Assembly (NCBI GenBank): GCA_905183005.1
Contig: CAJJDO010000079.1
Coordinates: 165,510 to 229,509 of the forward strand
Direction: 5' to 3'
Length of the DNA stretch: 64,000 nt
Source: Paramecium pentaurelia
Taxonomy: Eukaryota; Ciliophora; Oligohymenophorea; Peniculida; Parameciidae
Shown in pieces: positions 13,842 through 26,800 of the stretch (position 1 is the first letter of the stretch; every line of letters begins with the position of its first letter). The notes beneath the pieces were generated by a model. It ran no database searches and was not told the DNA's origin. It saw nothing but the letters and a program-made list of their open reading frames with translations. The position numbers and the translations under genes are program-made.

Positions 13842-14151
13842 AATTATATATTCTTATTAAACAATAATAATAAGAATGACATTCTGTATGTTTTTTTTAT
13901 TTGTGTAAATTTTTGAGTGGTGGCGGAACTTATGATGACTAAAATTTGAAGAATGGTAGTTGGGTTGATTAATTCGAAAGATTCTATATGTGTTATTTTT
14001 GAATTAATTCATTAGGAACTAAGGTTATAAAGTACTGTATTGTCATGGTAAAAAGATTGGATTAATGTAAGAAATAAGTTAATGTAATTACTAAGAAAGT
14101 TTGAAAATGTAACATATAAAAATTAATAATTAGAGAACAAAAAATATTTGA
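13842..14151 (+). pseudogene. Orphan 3' fragment of the MORN-like gene
   Basis: Duplicate of 12771-13080, including the terminal GGGTYDD repeat and the TGA stop (14149-14151). It has no upstream part. Read as an assembly artefact. Confidence 0.8.
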
Positions 14152-14911
14152 TTGATGATAATATAGATTATTAGCTATTTTTTTATTTCTAATTTTTATG
14201 TGTTATTATAACTGAATTAATAGAATCATTTTAGTATATATGTATGATGAAGAAAGAAAATATATTTAATTTATTGCTGGATATTTTAGATTTTCTTTTT
14301 ATTAATTGTTAATAATTTCTTAATATATTAAATGTCATTAAATGCATTGTCTTATTTATATCTATTTTGAAATCCAATCCCATGTGCATAAGTATTGACC
14401 ATCATTTGACATATTACCAAATATCTTTCTTGTACTAAAATCAATAACATCTATTAGTTAAAATTCTTCATCAGGTGATATTTTAATTAGATTAACTTTT
14501 GATCCATTTTTATTTAGAATAATATTTTTTGATTTTATAAATTTCTATGGGAATAAATTACTGCAATTTTCACCATTTTATACTTAAACATTTTTTGTAA
14601 GATGATATTAACCAGCTTATTAATTGAATTTATAGACACTTAAATCTAATGAATTTTCAGATTAAAAAACAAAAGTAAAATTATTAATAAAACACAATCT
14701 AAACCCTAATTTTTCTACATTAATTGTTTAAAGTATTATCCAATTTGAGTTTTTAAATTCAAATATTTTAATTGTACTATCACATGAACATGATATCAAT
14801 TAATCTTCAGTCTCATTTAAACTTAAACTACAAACAGTGCTTAAATGAGCAGTTATAGTTTAACAACACTTCCATTATTCATCTTTATTCCAAAACTAGA
14901 TAGTTTTATCT
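13842..14911. repeat. 1,070-bp perfect direct repeat, copy 2
   Basis: Second copy of 12771-13840, offset by 1,071. It runs on without a break into the complete WD40 gene, so this copy is the natural context for that gene. Confidence 0.9.
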
Positions 14912-15741
14912 CCACTACTAGAAATAATTAGATTATTATTCTTATTAATAATAATATGACTGATCCAATCAGAATGTGCATCTATTTTTTATTAACATAT
15001 CCAGATTTTATTTTAAAAAGACCATATAAGAATCATCCTATCTTGACCTCCTGAGAGGAAGCAGTCTTTATAATTAAAAAACTCTAAGGAATAAACTGAT
15101 CCTTTGTGACCATTTAACATTTATTACTATTTTCTAATTTATTCTACTTCCAATTCAAATACAGCAATTTAACCTGTTGAATAACCAGCAGCAAACATAG
15201 AAGAGTTGTGATTGAATGAAAATGAGTAAATAAGACTTTCTCTTATATTTTATATTACCTAATATTTTGTTTCCTTTTTAATTGGATGTTATTAGCTTGA
15301 ATCAATCTATGACTCAATAAGATTTTCGTTGAAATTCTACAATACAGATATCAACTTTTTCTAAATATCCATCATTATTGAGGAAAATTTATCTTAATTT
15401 TTTTAATTTTGTAAAAACAAACTCAAAACATCATTCATTTAATCCAAAGTATCAATTTTACTTTTTTAAAAAAAGGAGAGTTTATTTCTTATTTAATTAA
15501 ATAGATTCATTGTCTTATCAAAATAATTTTCAAATGTTAAAGAAAAATCTAGGTATTCTTTTTGCTTTAGTTATTTATATTCATAAAATTCCTATATTGT
15601 TTTCAAATCTCTAGTATGACTAAGATGATGTTCCTTTTTTAAACATTCATAGCAACCAAATCGAAATGATTAACATTTTTCATTAAAACAAACGATTTGA
15701 ATCAACTCATTATGGGAAGGACATAATAATTTTTGATTCAT
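14335..15741 (-). CDS. WD40-repeat protein with N-terminal zinc-finger-like region
   Basis: Intact intronless frame of 469 codons (468 aa) from ATG at 15741 to TGA at 14335-14337. The N-terminus has a B-box-like Cys/His pattern (CPSH...CFNEKC...CYECLKKEHHLSH), then a coiled-coil-like region. The second half holds WD40 blades (for example LSGGQDRMILIWSF, ISSSGDKTIQFWN, ISCSCDSTIKIFEF). Probably a cytoplasmic scaffold. Same architecture as the protein at 7877-10276, so the two are likely paralogues flanking the repeat gene. Confidence 0.88.
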
Positions 15742-17699
15742 TATTTTTATATTAAAAAAGTTTAATTAATGAGTTTTAGCTCAGAATTATACTTTATTAT
15801 AGATCTCTCTTAATTTTATGCTTTCTTTTTTAATTATCAAGACTTATATAATCAAATATTATAAATTGGTTAAAACATAAAGAAAACAAAATTTCTATAT
15901 ATCTCATATCAATCCTTAGAATAAATATGTATTTTTTTGAAATTATTGATTGAGATGTTTAAATATCTAAAATTGATATTTGATTGCCATTTATAATTCT
16001 ATTCTCTATTTGATAATCTTTCGATTAATTAAATTAGTAAATAGGTATTGTACAGAAAATCAATTTAATTTATTGTAAGATCATAATTGATAACGACATT
16101 AATAGAAATATCTAATCAATTAAATCTACTCTATTTTACCTGTTATAAGTAATTGAGATAAAAAAAGTGATTGAGATTCTCAAGGATAAACAAAAAAAAT
16201 TAAGAACAACTAACTAATGAGAATAAGCTGAAAAATTAAATAGTAATATATATAATTAGAATAGATATCCATTTTATATTTAGATAATGATTCATATCTA
16301 ATCATTAAGTCTTATCAGCATCAAACTATTAAAAAATTTTAAGGTTTATTCTAATTAATATATTATTCATTATTAAATATGCATATATTTTGTGCGATTA
16401 CTTTGAATATTTGAGCTCATACTGAAAAATTATCTTTTATATCATTTTATAATAATGTTATCAATCTTTATAAAAACAATATATCTGTTTTATGAAATTA
16501 ATGATAAGCATTTATTAATTCATAATAACATAAATATTTTATGTTAAGAAAAAAAATTATAAAATTCGTGTTTTATTTAATAATAATTGTAAAGATTGCA
16601 AAATTTAATTATCTTTTGCAGATTCAATAATTTTGTTTCTTAATACTTTTGTTAATGAGCATAATCATTTTTCATTGTATAAATTCTAATATAATTTTTA
16701 TCTTTCATTTAAAGTATAAATCCTTTGTGATAATTACCTTGTTAACTCTAAATGAATTCAATTAGTTTTATTATTGATGAAATCAATTAATAAAAAATCC
16801 TCAAATTGTTTCAACTCACTATACATTTATATCAACATTAAATTCTGATCTTTCAGATTCTAATTCAGATTAATTTTTATTATTGTATAATATTGGGAAC
16901 ACATAAATATACAGACATTTATTTAATTTTATATTACATTTATAATTTAATGAAAGTTTAAAATAGCTTTAATTATAGCATTAAGCAAAGATTGTGTTTT
17001 ATTAAATTACGAATTGTAAAATTTTAGATAAAATTTTAAATTTTCATTTATCGACTGCTCCTCTTTAATAAATTACATAATTTTCTTGAAGATGATTAAT
17101 TAAATATTCAAACTCTATGCGGCTACATTTTATTAGCAATTCCAAATAAATAATCAAATCTTCTAATTCAAGCATCATGAAAAATATGGAAGTTTTAAGT
17201 ACCGTTCAATTTCAAAAATATTGCAATATGAATCAATTATTTATATATAATATTTTTTATGTTTTCTAGATTTTCAAAATTCTAAACATGTTGGTTCATT
17301 AAGAATATATCCATATATACATTCTAGATGTATTTTTTTTAAACCTAATGAATTTTATGATTTCTTAAATTATTGTGTTTGGTTAATACCAATTTATTTT
17401 TAAGAATAGTCAAAATTGATTGATTTTTGTCTTTCGATGCTTAATTTAGATTAAAAATATCAGCATATTTTAATAATTAATGAAAAATTACAAATATTCA
17501 ATTCTAATTATCAGAAGTTAATAAAATACTTTAAATAAAGCTTGTAGATTCTTAGAATTAAATTAGATTAATGTTAAAATTTTCATGTTTATTATAAAAT
17601 TATAACATATTTTACTATAATTAAATTTCTTTTTATTTCTAGAATCTGAAAAATATATTGCATTCTATTGATTTAAATTATAAAAACAATATTTAAATT
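15742..17699. other. Long AT-rich intergenic region
   Basis: About 2 kb of very AT-rich sequence with no supported gene in either strand under the ciliate code. No array, tRNA or inverted repeat was recognised. Confidence 0.45.
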
Positions 17700-18021
17700 A
17701 TGAATTAATTTTCAGAAGACCAATCAACGAAACCTGGATTGTTATAAAATATACAGGATGGAAGTTTGATAACTGTACTTGTTGCAGGAACTAGTTTTGC
17801 TGTAACTAAAGCTGAATTAGCACTTTATCGATCCTCTTCCATAGGACTAGTTGCAGGAAGTTTTGCTGCAGCTGCATAAACCAGCATTTGAAGTTGTTGC
17901 ATTTGAAAGTGCATTTGCTATAGCATAAGGATTAGCAATATCTGGAATCGGAGCCATTGCACTGCCAGACATTGGAGTAGGTGCAGTAGCAGGAGTTTGC
18001 TATGTTGGATATAAAAATTGA
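17700..18021 (+). CDS. Small Gly/Ala-rich membrane protein (one-base frameshift)
   Basis: About 106 aa. After a polar N-terminus of roughly 30 residues the protein is dominated by Gly, Ala, Val and Ser, in two hydrophobic blocks (ITVLVAGTSFAV... and GLAISGIGAIALPDIGVGAVAG). This resembles glycine-zipper membrane segments. The total length is 322 nt, one base too many. The frame changes at TAAACC (about 17878), where one A fewer gives a continuous protein, so this is probably a homopolymer error. Its G+C content is higher than its neighbours. Function unknown. Confidence 0.6.
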
Positions 18022-18371
18022 TAAAAATGAATAATGATAATAATGAAAATAAAATATATTATAATTTTTTATAGTTGAACGTATTGGATTCCTAATATGA
18101 ATAGATTTCATATCTTCCCTAATATATATTATTAAATTTTAATTTTTAATTAAGAAGAATAGAATTAACAACAACTTTATTGATAATTATTTAAAAGAAC
18201 AATTAAATTTAATTTAGTCATTACTATTTAAAAAAAACCGTTAAAAATTGTATCAAATTACAAGTTTTCTGTCTCTGAATATTATAATTAATAAATTTTT
18301 TGATTTACATTTTAGTTTTAAAAGTAAATGCTGAATTTTTTAAGGGTAAATATAAATATTGAAATATAAAT
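18022..18371. other. AT-rich convergent spacer
   Basis: Lies between the 3' ends of a plus and a minus gene. Nothing else seen. Confidence 0.5.
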
Positions 18372-19718
18372 TCATTTCTTTTTCGAAGCTTCAAGACATT
18401 CATCTTAATATTAGTGTTGATATTATTACTTTTCCTGTCTTTTGTCCATTAATGGTTCTCTTTAATTTTTAAAGCTTTATCATAGCAAATCAAAGCTTCT
18501 TAATATTAATTTTAATCTTGTAAACATTTACCTATAAAATTACAGAATATTTTAACCCTTTGACCATAATGAATCCAAATGATTAGGATTTACTTAAAGC
18601 GATTACTCGATTACAATTAAGGCTTCTTCATAATTTTTCAACATTCTTAATGATATACCAATTAATTAGATAAGATTATTACTTTTAGTTGATAATGAAT
18701 TACAATGTTTTGAATCAATCTATAAGGCTTTATCTGCCCAAATAATTGCATCATTATATTAACCTAGTCCCCTTAAACAAGAAGCTAACACTATAAGGTT
18801 TAATCCTACCTTTAGTAAATAATAGATTGCAATTTTTTGAATCAATTTACAAAGCTTTATCCACCCATATAATTGCTTCATTATATTAATCAAGCATTCT
18901 TAAACTTTCAGCTTAAAAATTAAATGATTATTCTACCTTTAGTATATAATGAATTGAAATGTTTTGGATCAATTTATAAAGATTTATCTACCCAAATAAT
19001 TGCTTCATTATATTAATCTAGCATTTTTAAACTCTCAGCTAAAAAATACAATATTGATACTACCTTTGCACCATAATGCTAATTAATGTTTAGAATTTAA
19101 GCTCAAAGCTTAATCAAGAATTGCTATTGCTTCTTCATATTTATGATCATACCAATATAATTTATACCCTAAAAAATTATTTTTAATACCTTTTTAATAT
19201 AATTCTTCAGATTTTTTGATATCCTAATCAGATATTAGATAATAATTCAATTAAGTTAAATATAATTCTTAATATAATTTTTATATTTATTCTTAAAGTT
19301 CAGAAGATGATTTTTGAATTAATATTTCAATAGTTTGTCTAAATGTTTTGAATTGTATAGTTTCTGCTAGGATAGAATTTATTTATTTGGAATTTAAGTG
19401 AAAGATTTATTCTTTATTTATTTGATATTTAATTTTGATTCCTCCAATTAATTGATAAAATTATTGATTAACAAAGTCCATTTATTTATTCAGCCTGTTA
19501 ATTAATTCTTCACACTCTTTATCAATTTTTTCAATATGATCAAATAAATTTGGCAATTAATATTGATGTTGAGGATGGGATAAATGAATTCCATTCCTAC
19601 TACATTACATGCAATATAATCTATCAGCTTTATAAGATTCATCAAAGCATTTTAGTTTAACATTATTTTAATGCTCTGGATTTGGGCATTTAATGATTAA
19701 ATCATTATATTGAGTCAT
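18372..19718 (-). CDS. TPR protein with N-terminal Cys/His zinc-binding region
   Basis: ATG at 19718, TGA at 18372-18374. Removing five introns of 25, 25, 25, 25 and 26 nt leaves exactly 407 codons. The N-terminus has paired Cys/His (CPNPEH, CFDESY, CMQCSRNGIHLSHPQH), then a coiled-coil-like stretch. From about residue 190 come tandem TPRs of the form SLxxLxQYNEAIIWxDKaLQIDxKxxNSLxTKG. The first three repeat boundaries each carry a 25-nt intron at the same place (phase 1, after the Lys before Gly/Ala). A fourth equivalent position holds a 24-nt sequence starting GTAATAATC but ending TTG instead of TAG; read through, it adds 8 residues in frame. Probably a protein-protein scaffold. Confidence 0.85.
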
Positions 19719-20880
19719 AATTTATATTTATATTAATATATCAGTTTTTTAATTAATATTAAAATGCTTGTAATTTGTTACAAATTTTATTTATTCATAC
19801 AAAAAGAGCAGAAAACAGAATAGTTACAGAAAAATCATTAAAATATATATTAAGAAATATTAGTATAAATTTATTTATTTAAAAAAGAATTAATAATTTA
19901 ATACTATTAAATATAGATGAAAATATTAAGATTTTAATTTATTAATAATTTAGAATAAATTTTTTATAAAAGTAGTATTATTATTTACTATTATTGCAAT
20001 AAATATTAAGATAATTAGATTATAATTTATTAATTTATAATAAGAAGGCTAGTAATTTTCTATTCTTAAACTATATATTAAGATAATTATGTAAAAAAAT
20101 TTTCATTTATAAACAAAAGTATTTTAAGTTTCTATCTGAAATACAATCTAAGGATATTAAAATATTTTTTCATAAAAGGGATCTAATGATAATTATCAAT
20201 ATAATAGGTCCTTATATTAAATTGTTAATTATTTTGTCAATTATATTATAATATATATTAAATATCTATTTATTAATAAGCAATGATTACATTTTATAAA
20301 TTAAAGCAAAATCGCTTTTCTCTCTATGATTTATTGAAAAACTTATATTTATTCTCTATTGAATTAAAAATTTATATAATATATCATTTTTTGACAAATG
20401 TAGGTTTAGATTTAATAATGTTAAAACAACCATTTTATTTTTTATATGAGATTTTTAATTCAAATTTATAAATATTTTTGAAATTGAGAATAAGATTATG
20501 ATCAATAATAAATAAAATACTACTTGAATATATATATATATAATTAAACATAAATAGATCGAATGGCATATTTACTTTTTGTGTATTTTTGACCTAAAAG
20601 AAATAAAAATAATTAATAGAATAGAATGATTATAAATTGTGATTATATATTTATCATTAGACACCAATATAAAATATAAATGAATGTAAAATTTAAAATA
20701 CATCTTTTTAAGAAATATTAAAAGGTATGCAAATTTATAATATTAAAATATTGATTTTACGAAACTTATATGAGCATTTCATTTGTTGCATAACAATCTT
20801 GTAAAAAAGGTGTCGAACATATAAAAATTGCTGCACTTAAAATAGCATTCAGAATAATAAAACAAAATAACACACATTAA
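19719..20880. other. AT-rich divergent intergenic region
   Basis: Extremely AT-rich. It lies between divergent genes and so likely holds both promoters. A short hydrophobic plus frame at 20283-20480 has no recognisable features and was not called. Confidence 0.5.
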
Positions 20881-23800
20881 ATGGATTTGAATAGATCCCC
20901 GACATTAATATAAGCGATTAGCTCATATCCTGGGAAATAATCAAATCAGGAAGCTTAAATATAATAAAGAGAAGATTTTGAATAAGAGTCTAAAAAATCA
21001 AAATAATTGACATTTCTTTAAACAAAAGTAAGATCATCAACAACTCCTTAATAAGTATAAATAAAGATTCGAAATAGGATATTTTAAGATAATAAGAAAA
21101 TGATGAGATTTTAGACAATGACGTATCAGTGAATTAATCTGTATAGAAAGAAGTAACAAAATTAAAAAAGAAATCATTTATTTAAAATAGAGATCCATAA
21201 TAAGAGTTTTAAAGTCATAGATAATCAGAGCATCCATTTCTAAAATTTGGTGATGTATTTGTAATAAAAACAAATGTAACAATGTCTGGCAAGTAATCAG
21301 ATGTACTGTTTCATGAATTGATATTAATAGGGAATTTAAAATATTCTGGTTCTATAAATTGTGTAAATATGTCAAATCAAGTAATAAATAATCCATATTC
21401 TCATTAACAAAAATGTTTTTTTACAATTCGAAATCCAAGAACAATAAAAAATGATTAAAGTCATATTTGTTATGGTTAGAGGATAGTATTAGTGAATATA
21501 AAGTCAAAATTAAGTGTGATGATTAACTTGGATATGCCATCTTAAGAAAGAGGGTCATTTTCAGTTAATCTATCATCTCAAATAGGACATTAGAATATTT
21601 TGAGAATAATGCCAAGTTCAAGTGCAAAGAGAGTAGGAGATAAAATTTAATATAATGATTAATTATACTTTTAATAAGATTCAAATAGGTAATATTATTT
21701 AAAATTGGAGAAGGATGAATCGAGATATTCAAGCAATAAATTTATTGATATCAATGCAAGTGATTGTCCTGATAGTTTTCATCTTCATAAAGTAAAGCAT
21801 TATCAAAACAATATTGTTTAAATAATTCACTAGCAATCATAAATAGCTGTTGGAACAAGTGAAAAATAGCTCTAATCATTTATAGCAAATAAGACTGCTT
21901 TAATTACAAGTGGAACTAATGATTAGTAATAATCATAATAGGAATCATTTGCATTAAGAACCCTTGATCTTAACAAATATTTAGTATAAGAGTATGAAGC
22001 GTTATCAAGCAATTTACTTAATTCTTATACATATTTTGAAATTTAGCCAATTTATCCATTTACTGAATAATTGGAATAACCAAATGCTTGCAAACTAAAA
22101 TCTCTTTTCACTTAATAATATTTAAGTGTAGACCCTAATGATGAGAAAAGATTAAAGCTGACTTCGGGATATGTTTAAGATGATTATAGCGTATTTTACA
22201 TAAATCCTGAATAAACTGGTTAATAAGAGTCTAATGAATAAATAGTTAGTATTTAAAGTGGTTTAGGAACTTATTTAAGCTTAACTTAGAATGCCAAATT
22301 TTAATTTTAATAAGTTTCCACTGATCAATCTCCTCAATTATTTTCAGTTAAATCTATTGATCTTTAATCATAAAATATTTTGGAGGACTTTAATGAAATT
22401 TAAATGAGAATCCTCAATTTTCATGTTTATTTATAATAATGGTCAATTGTGTAAGATAAACGTAAATAAAATGATGACATTGTTTTATTTGACTACTTAA
22501 AATCCTTATCATAGAAACCATAATTAGAACAAGAAGTATATCATTTGCAGTTATAATTGGATAATCTTAATAGTCATTTGACAATAAAACCAAATTAACA
22601 TGAATTAAACAATAACACCTAAATAAATTATGCTCAAAAATAAAAAGTTATAAGAGAATAAAAAATACTAGAACTTTTATTCTCCTTATTAAAATTAATA
22701 GACAATATAGTTTTTACATCCTAAAAGGTTTTTCGAGAAAAAGATAGAAGTCGTCTTTATAAAACAGACCGCCCACTTCCATCACAATAATCAGCAGTAA
22801 TATATATTTAATTTCTAATAGTCATATATTGCATTCAAAATTTTAGCATCTATGCCAATTTAAATATATAGAATAATATTGTTATCAATTAAGAATAACT
22901 AAATCAATAGAAGAATAGCATTAGATAATGACGAATTCTTATGCTAATAAATCAGAAGTTATGGTCCATAAGTGGCTGCTATATTAAGAGAGGCAGTTAG
23001 AGATTAGCCAAACATTGATTTAGCCGATTGGGTTAAATTGTTAGAACCACTTAATGAAATTGGAAATAATATATATGACATGACAATATACTTAAAAATT
23101 ATTTCAATAGCTATGGTTGATTCAAATAATCAAGGAATAATTCGGTATTAAAAGAAAGTATGCAAAGAATTATTTTCATAAGGAAAAAGTGGAAAAACTA
23201 AATTTCTATGTTAATTTAATATCACTCATTCAAAACCGACATTTACTCTTTTCAGAGAAGAAGCCTTAGCTGATTTTCTGATAAAAAATCCATCATTATC
23301 CTAATTGCACTTAATTCGTCCTACTGAAAATATCGAATTTGAAGTATTCTCTTTAGAAGAATTAGGTGAAAAAATTCTCTATAAAAAATCATTATTATAA
23401 TTTCTCAGTTACTTGACATCATGTGTAAATCTTTTGGCTCATTTATGTAAGGGTAGGAATAAAAAATGTATGAAAAAAGTTAAATAACTTGGTATATCAT
23501 CCAATCATATCTAACATGTTATAAAATCCACTTTAATACCATTATCAATGAAAAATAGTTATCTAAAACTTTATGAAGTTTTATATATAGATATAGATCC
23601 ATTTCTACCAATAGATTCTTAAACTTGTTTTATATGGGGATAACTCCAGATGGAAAAAGATAAAAAGATAGCCTAAATCTTTAACCATTAAGTTGAACCT
23701 ACAGAGGTAGAAAGGATTATTAAGGAATTTGAAGATAAAATGTTACCTTTACTTTTTGAATAATTAACTGTAGGGCAAAGCTTTTAAGAAGGATTGATTT

Positions 23801-26800
23801 AGGTTAAGAAAAAGAAATTATATATTCGATTACCTTCAATAAATTCTAATTCAGTTTCTAATGAAAAAGTTGAACAGAAAAGCAAACTTTCATAAAAAAT
23901 TAAATTTTTAACAACTCTCTATCATTTAATATATAAAATCATCTAATTTGGATATTTGACTGAAGAACAAATTTGTAATATTGTAAAACCAATGTTATAA
24001 ATTTTTGTACCATTTTTATCTTTAAAGGAAAAATTGGCTTTGGAAGTAAAGGAGAATTGGTTAAATGAATTAATAAGTTCTGCACGTTCATTATAATAAT
24101 AAGGGTTAGTAGATTTAATTGACGAACTATTTTTTAATGCTGGACTTTTGTTTAAATAGTATTTTATAATTTAATTGAATGTGTAAATTCAAGAATTTAT
24201 TAAGCATTTTTAAAGATCTCATTAAACTTATTGTCTCTAATCTTTGGATAAACTTATATTTGAAGTAAAAGATATAATAAGCAGGATGTAATTAGGAGAA
24301 AGTAAAAATTTGATTTTAGGTTCTTTATTGGGATTTTATTTTTCAAATTTTTTATTTTAAAGCAAAGGATTTAAAATATGTTATGAAGCATTAAACTAAG
24401 GAGTTAATCAATAATGGATTTAAAAATTGAAATAAGTTGAAATAATCTTAGAAGGCGAAGAAACTGAATTGTATTAATAATTAACAGGGAATTCATAAAG
24501 TGAATCAATATTTTCCCCAACTAAATTAGAATTATTGATTTAACAATTAGAGGATTCATAAAAAAAAATTTAGGAGGGAGGAGTTTAATAAAAGGAGGAT
24601 AAAAATTAGGAAATTGATACTCTCTTAAACAAATTAGTAAATAGAATAAAAGAATTTAAAATGGATCAATTTTAATTAAAAAAAACTTAGAATATTTTAA
24701 GAAATTTGGGAGTACATAAATAAATTCTTAGATTGATTAAAGTGTTTAGGGAATTTAATCCTACATAATAAATATGTATAAAATTATTGTGCTTATTTTT
24801 AATTAATAATACACTTAATTGCGAAGAAATTTAGGATGATATTTTTATTATAATAAAATTAGGAGCAAATAATATTAAAGTTTCTAAATTAGTTGGAGTA
24901 TTTTGTTAAAGTTTGGTTGATAAATAAAGTTTAATTTAATAATTAATTAAATGCATATTTAGTACAATGTATGAATATAAATCAAGTTGCCAATAATTTT
25001 ATTATGCTATGTTATCTATTTTATAAAATAAATAAATTACAACAGAAAGATTAAATATTATCAAGAGGGAAATATTAAGCAATTTATTTAAAGTACCAAA
25101 CTTCATTAATGAACTGTAATATTATAAACAATTTAATGAGATTAAGAATTAAATAGATGAATAATAATTTTATAAAGTAGATTTTTAAATATTCTCAGCA
25201 TCAAATTCATTAACAGCATAAGTGATTAAAGATTATCCATTAGGTGTTCAATAAATCTAAGGAATTTTATTTACTGAATAAATTAATTAAATGATACATA
25301 ATCCAGGAACTTCTTATTTAATGAAATCAGAACTAATTAAATTAGTTTATGCTACATAAATTCAAACAAATCATACTTTTACTATGTAAGATATGAGAGA
25401 ACTATTATTGCTAATATTAAATGATTTATTGGCTTTTCCTAAATATCTAGATGGATTGGCTAAGACATTTGAATAAAATTCTTAAGAGGATAAGGAATAT
25501 ATGAGATAAGATATATTCTAAATAGAATATATGAAAGATAAATTATTTTAGGATACAGAGGAGAAAAAAAAGAATTTATTAAATTCAAGTCTAGGATTAA
25601 CAAATCAAAATACTGCTGCTTAATTATAATAATAATAAATTAATGAACTAAAGAGAATTGTAAATGATTATACTGAATATTGGAGATATATATTAGCAAT
25701 TTCTAATTGGTAGAATATATAATTTGGTGTATTAACATTACTCTAATAATTATTTAATGAAATTCAAATCAGAAAGTGGAATATATCTGAAAATTAACTT
25801 AATTAATAAGCCTTTCAAAGTGAGTAAATGAATTAGGTTGTGGAAGATTCTCTTTATGAACCATTGGCATTAATTAAACTAATATTAGAAAGTATCAGAT
25901 AAACCTTAGTTTTAATTGAAATTAAGCTACTAACACCAAAATTTAGAGTGTATTTGGCTTAGATCTAATATTTTATATCAAAATGTTTAACATAATGTCC
26001 CCTAGATTCAAATCTAAAGCACTTTAAAACTATCAAGTATGCTCAAGAACATAAGACTTAAAGGGCAATAAAAATGTAAATAAAGGAATATAAACAAAAA
26101 ATTAATCAGAAATTTTCATAAGATGATATAAAAAAAAATTTTAATTAATTATATGAGAAATTGAGGAGATATATGATGGACAAACATTTAACTATTAGTG
26201 AGATGATGGATAAGATTAAAGGTGAATTTTCATTTCATTAAGATTTTCAGATTTAGGAAGGAGAATATAGTATTGATAATAATGATAAATTAATTAGTAG
26301 AGACAAGTTTTGTAGTTTGTTCAATAATATTTTGGATGAGCATTTTGCAATGTTAATTAAACTGAAATAATTAAAAGTCTTACCTGAATTAGATCAGTAT
26401 TTAACTTATCAAGATGTAGTCATATATTATGAAGCTTACATTTAAACTAAAGAGACATCAAAGAATTTGCTTGATTTAAGTAGATATAATTATTTATTTA
26501 TTAGATAAATTCTATTAATTATTGACTAACTATTTTGATAGCCAAAAAGCAAAATTTAATAAATAAGAATTAAAGGAAAGCTAAAGAAAATAAACATCTT
26601 AATAATCATTTTATTAATAAAAATCTATATTCATTCAATAAACATTTAATTAATTTATTTACTAATTTGATTTATTGATCAATCCAGATAATGTATATAA
26701 TTTTTATAGATTGGATAAATTATTATTTGAGGATTTATAGGAGTAATTTCTACTTAAACTTTAAAGTGATGAAGAAGTAATATATACATTCTCAAGGTTG

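Noticed and set aside
20283..20471. 62-codon plus-strand frame
   Set aside because: AT-rich hydrophobic composition, no motif, and TGA is rare by chance at this base composition.
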